From positions 4,715,606 through 4,779,605 of the forward strand of contig NC_088305.1 of assembly GCF_032854445.1 (NCBI RefSeq): a stretch of 64,000 nt of DNA, written 5' to 3'. Origin of the DNA: Liolophura sinensis (taxonomy: Eukaryota > Mollusca > Polyplacophora > Chitonida > Chitonidae). A program made the position numbers and the translations under genes. The notes below the pieces were generated by a model. It was not told the origin of the DNA, made no database searches, and saw nothing but the letters and a program-made list of their open reading frames with translations. Shown in pieces: positions 60,108 to 64,000 of this stretch. Position 1 is the stretch's first letter. Every line of letters starts with the position of its first letter.

Positions 60108-62482
60108 CAAAACCTCTGGACCGAAAGCCACATCAATTCACCACGTAACTAATAACCTTCCCCACCTAAAACACAGCCCTTCACCAGGTACCTGATAAAC
60201 CTAATGACTTAAAGCCACAACCCTTCACCAAATACCTGACAAACCTCATGATCTAAATACACAGCCCTTTATCAGTACCTGACAAACCTCCTGACCCAAA
60301 ACCACAGCCCTTCAACAGGTACCTGACAAACCTCATGATCTAAACACACAGCCCTTCACCAGGTACCTGACAAACCTCATGATCTAAACACACAGCCCTT
60401 TATCAGTACCTGACAAACCTCCTGACCCAAAACCACAGCCCTTCAACAGGTACTGAACTAAAACCACAGCCCTTCACCAGGTACCTGATAAACCTAGTGA
60501 TCTAAACACACAGCCCTTTATCAGTACCTGACAAACCTCCTGACCCAAAACCACAGCCCTTCACCAGGTACCTGACAAACCTCATGATCTAAATACACAG
60601 CCCTTTATGAGTACCTGACGAACCTCCTGACCCAAAACCACAGCCCTTCACTAGGTGCCTGACAAACCTCATGATCTAAATACACAGCCCTTTATCAGTA
60701 CCTGACGAACCTCCTGACCCAAAGCCACAGCCCTTCAACAGGTACTGAACTAAAACCACAGCCCTTCACCAGGTACCTGATAAAACTAATGACTTAAAGC
60801 CACAACCCTTCGCCAGGTGCCTGACAAACCTCCTGACCCAAAACAACAGCCCTTCAACAAGTACTGAGCTAAAACCACAGCCCTTCAACAGGTACCTGAC
60901 AAACCTCCTGACCCAAAGCAACAGCCCTTCAACAGGTACAGAGCTAAAAGCACAGCCCTTCAACAGGTACCTGACAAACCTCCTGACCCAAAATCACCGC
61001 CCTTCACCAGGTACTGAAATAAATCCACAGCCCTTCAACAGGTACCTGACTAACCTCCTGACCCAAAGCCACAGCCCTACCCCAGGTAATGACCTAACAA
61101 CACAGCCTTTCACCAGGTACTGACCTAAATCCACAGCCCTGCACCAATGACTTAAATCCATAACCCTTCACCAGGTGCCTGACAAACCGCCTGACCTAAA
61201 GCCACAGCCATTCACCAGGTGCCTGACAAACCTCCTGACCTAAAGCCAAAGTCCTTCACCAGGTACTTGACAAACCTAATGACCTAAAGCCACAGCCCTT
61301 CACCAGGTACCTGACAAACCTAATGACCTAAAGGCACAGCCCTTCACCAGGTACCTAACAAACCTTCTGTCCTAAACCCACAGCCCTTCACCAGGTAGCT
61401 GACAAATCTCTTGACCTAAAGCCACTGCCCTTCACCAGGTACCTGACAAACCACCTGACTTATGACCAAAGCCCTTCGCCAGGTACCTGAAAAACTCGAT
61501 GACCTATGACCACAGCCCTTCACCAGGTACCTGAAAAACCTCCTGACCTAAACCCACAGCCCTTCACCAGGTACCTGAAAAATGTCCTGACCTAAAGTCA
61601 AAACCCTTCACATGACAAACCTCATGACCTAAAGCCACAACCCTTCACCAGGTACCTGACAAACCACCTGACCTATGACCAAAGCCCTTCGCCATGTACC
61701 TGACAAACCTCCTGACCTAAACCCACCAGGTTCTTCGCCTAGTACATGACAAACCTTCTGACCTATGACCAATGCCCTTCACCAGGTACCTGACAAATCT
61801 CTTGACCTAAAGCCAAATACCTTCACCAGGTACCTGACAAACTTCATGACCTATACCCACAGCCCTTCACCAAGTGCCTGACAAATCTTTTGACCAGGTA
61901 CTTGAAAAACCTCTTGACCTAAACCAACAAAGCCGTTTACCAGGCACCTGACTAACCTCCTGACCTAAACCCACAGCCCTTTATCAGGTACCTGACAAAT
62001 CTTTTGACTTAAATCCAAAGCCATTCACCAGGTACCTGACAAACCTCATGGCCTAAACTCACAGCCCTTCACTGGATACCTAACAAACCACATGACCTAT
62101 GGCCAAAGCCCTTCGACCAGGTACATGACAAGCCTCATGACGTTAACCCACAACCCTTCACCAGGTACCTGACAAATCTCTGGACCTAAACCCACAGCCC
62201 TTCACCATGTACCTGACAAACCTCCTCACCTAAACCCACAGCCCTCCACCAGGTACCTTACAAATCTCTTGACCTAAATCCAAAGCTCTTCACCAGGTAC
62301 CTGACAAACATCCTGATCTAAACCCACAGCCCTTCACTTGATACCTGACAAACCACATGACCTATGGCCAAAGCCCTTCGACCAGGTACTTGAAAAACCT
62401 CTTGACCTAAACCAACAGCCTTTTTGCCTTCAGCTCTTTACCAGGTAACTGTCACACTTCCTGACCTAAACCCACAGCCTTT
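60108..62482. repeat. 44-bp minisatellite, about 54 units, 2.4 kb
   Basis: The unit is CAGCCCTTCACCAGGTACCT plus GACAAACCTCCTGACCTAAA plus CCCA. Units vary from about 42 to 46 bp. In 60200-60960, units with TTTATCAGTACCTGACAAAC alternate with units with TTCAACAGGTACTG, a multi-unit higher-order pattern. From about 61140 onward, single units dominate. Most units carry the perfect palindrome CAGGTACCTG. A minus-strand frame at 60766-60963 is a repeat translation, not a gene. Confidence 0.95.
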
Positions 62483-63129
62483 CAAGGGAAAACTGAAACT
62501 TTGTAAAAGTCGTTTTGAAAAAGATTATCGGCCATTATTAACTTTGGTCCGGCACTGAACCCATAAACTTCTTCCATGAGATTGGATTATTCTGTGATGT
62601 ATTACATTTATGACATCTTGCCGTGACTGAAATTCTTGTTTTAAAGGAATTCCCCAAATTACCCCAGTATTACGAAAATATTTTCCGATAATCTGAATGA
62701 AAGGTTACGTTATCAATCAGAAGGTTCTGCAATGTTCGGTAAATTCCCTGAAGTCGACACAGCCAGCTAGGCCGAATACTACACCCATACAGGACGAGGA
62801 CGAGCGGGACCGCTAAAACACGAAAATTTGTGTCCACGAACATGGCCCTGACCGAGCACCAAGCTGAAAAAAACATCGGCCCTTGAACACAGAAGCTGAT
62901 ACTCTTTGGTTGGGTAACAAGTGCTTTTGTTTGTATTTTCTCATTGTCGCATTGTTTAATACCAACGGATGGCGAGATACTGACTATTATTTTGTTGATC
63001 AAAGTGGTACAGAATCAAGTGGTGTAGAATTTTTTAAAAATATTTTTAGAACATTTCTAGAATACTACTTTATTTATTAATTCAGCTTTAGTGGCATATT
63101 TTATGTTCACTTTTATTGATGACATCACA
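62483..63129. other. No recognised feature
   Basis: Two overlapping frames on opposite strands (62670-63080) match nothing I know. Confidence 0.35.
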
Positions 63130-63252
63130 TTGGCGGCATGGACTGGCAATACCGCAAAAAAGCACAGGATATGCACACCACTTAAAGAGTCCTCGTCGTC
63201 ATATGACGGACAGATTGTTAAGTACGACGTAAAACCCATGCATACATACATA
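63130..63252 (+). mobile_element. SINE-2 3' half
   Basis: GGCGGCATGGACTGGCAATA, CCTCGTCGTCATATGACGGA, CAGATTGTTAAGTACGACGT, AAAACCC and an ATGCATACATACATA tail. The GGCATGGACT.GACATACC.CAAGAAG arrangement matches 23770-23800. Confidence 0.8.
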
Positions 63253-63477
63253 GTAGTCGAATTCGATCAACTATCGCACGACAATCGCACGACAATCGCA
63301 CTCTGAAAGCTGCTTAAGCGGCATTATAGATGCACTGATCCAGACGCACGAGTAGTCGAGGCTTATTAATTAAGATATATTACATTATGAGTTTTATATT
63401 AAGAATATGCTTCATTTATTCAATTGGTCATGCATTTACTTTAGAGTATGGGTTACAAGAAAATTACGGAAAATAGT

Positions 63478-63712
63478 AGCATGAAGTATATCAGATGTCA
63501 GATGAAAGACCATTGAAAACTGTCCACGAAAATTGCTTTTCAACCTGGTAAAATGCATTTGAAACTTTGGATTCGACAACAACCTTTTCTGACCATACAG
63601 GGACCAGTGACGCCACATCAGAATGTTTCTTATTTAACACACATAGACTACCAGATTTCATCATCCAAAATACATTTACAGGCAATCCTGTGAATGCATT
63701 CCCTGAACGGAC
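63478..63712 (+). repeat. Dispersed repeat D3
   Basis: Partner of 46222-46455: ATGTCAGATGAAAGACC, AAAACTGTCCACGAAAATTG, AAAATGCATTTGAAACTTTG, AGTGACGCCACATCAGAATG, GTGAATGCATTCCC. The minus-strand frames here are antisense to it. Confidence 0.75.
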
Positions 63713-64000
63713 CTGAAATTATTTATTTCGAGCAAGTATTATGCATATGACGTCACTGGTGCTCTCTGGGTCACTACAGACCACCATTAAATCTTATTTT
63801 TTAAAACTATTTTACTCGGTTGGAAAAATTCTAAAAAGTAAATTGAGCCATTTTCGTGAACAGCGTTTAATGGCTTTTCATCCTATACTTCATTTTAGTG
63901 GTGTTTCTTTTTTGCCTTTAAGCGAAATATGTATCTTCCTCATGAAATTTGAACTATTGTATTCACCCTTTATCCCAAAATGATGAGAACATAATTGCTT
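63713..64000. other. No recognised feature
   Basis: An 80-codon frame at 63741-63983 has no recognisable motif. Confidence 0.35.

Noticed and set aside
60766-60963. Minus-strand frame with repeated KGCGFSSVLVEGLL-type peptides
   Set aside because: It is a translation of the 44-bp minisatellite.

Overview
The window looks like nuclear DNA from an invertebrate, most likely a marine lophotrochozoan and probably a mollusc. It is AT-rich, and I find no convincing protein-coding gene and no rRNA gene or free-standing tRNA gene. It holds more than 20 copies of a tRNA-headed SINE whose 3' end reads 'TTGAGTACGGCGTAAAACAC' followed by CAATCAAATAAATAAA. From memory this tail is abundant in bivalve and gastropod genomes. 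Species cannot be decided from the sequence. The long ORFs are products of tandem repeats or antisense readings of transposon fragments.

Layout. 0.17-5.7 kb: nearly three tandem copies of a 2.1 kb unit that carries a SINE fragment. 6.5-10.4 kb: SINE copies, a MITE with long terminal inverted repeats (7846-8065), a 234-bp foldback element (8806-9039), and touching it a 231-bp MITE with GGGCCC ends (9039-9269). 11-20 kb: mostly unique-looking DNA with a few SINEs, a dispersed repeat here called D1 (15313-15615) and a second, complete copy of the long-TIR MITE (19111-19357). 21.1-22.9 kb: a 27-bp minisatellite, open in four of six frames. 23.5-32 kb: SINEs of two families, dispersed repeat D2 and a long (TA)n(TG)n tract. 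32341-32936: an internally deleted Tc1/mariner-type transposon with intact ends and the frameshifted tail of a transposase gene. 33.6-46 kb: a mosaic of D1, D3 and D4 dispersed repeats and many SINEs. 46.7-47.6 kb: a 67-bp minisatellite. 48-58 kb: more SINEs and a 35-bp minisatellite (56279-56868). 58.2-59.6 kb: a foldback structure beside a C-tract, then a D2-D1 composite interrupted by a SINE. 60.1-62.5 kb: a 44-bp minisatellite of about 54 units. 63.1-63.7 kb: SINE and D3 fragments.

The elements do not form a pathway. The useful content is their history: SINE families with different heads share one tail, which fits mobilisation by a common LINE; one SINE-2 is nested inside a D1 copy; a SINE sits between stray minisatellite units; and the 2.1 kb units were amplified after a SINE had already landed in them. 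Family names SINE-1, SINE-2, SINE-3 and D1 to D4 are labels made for this answer. All family calls come from comparing copies within the window and from memory of typical elements; no database search was possible.
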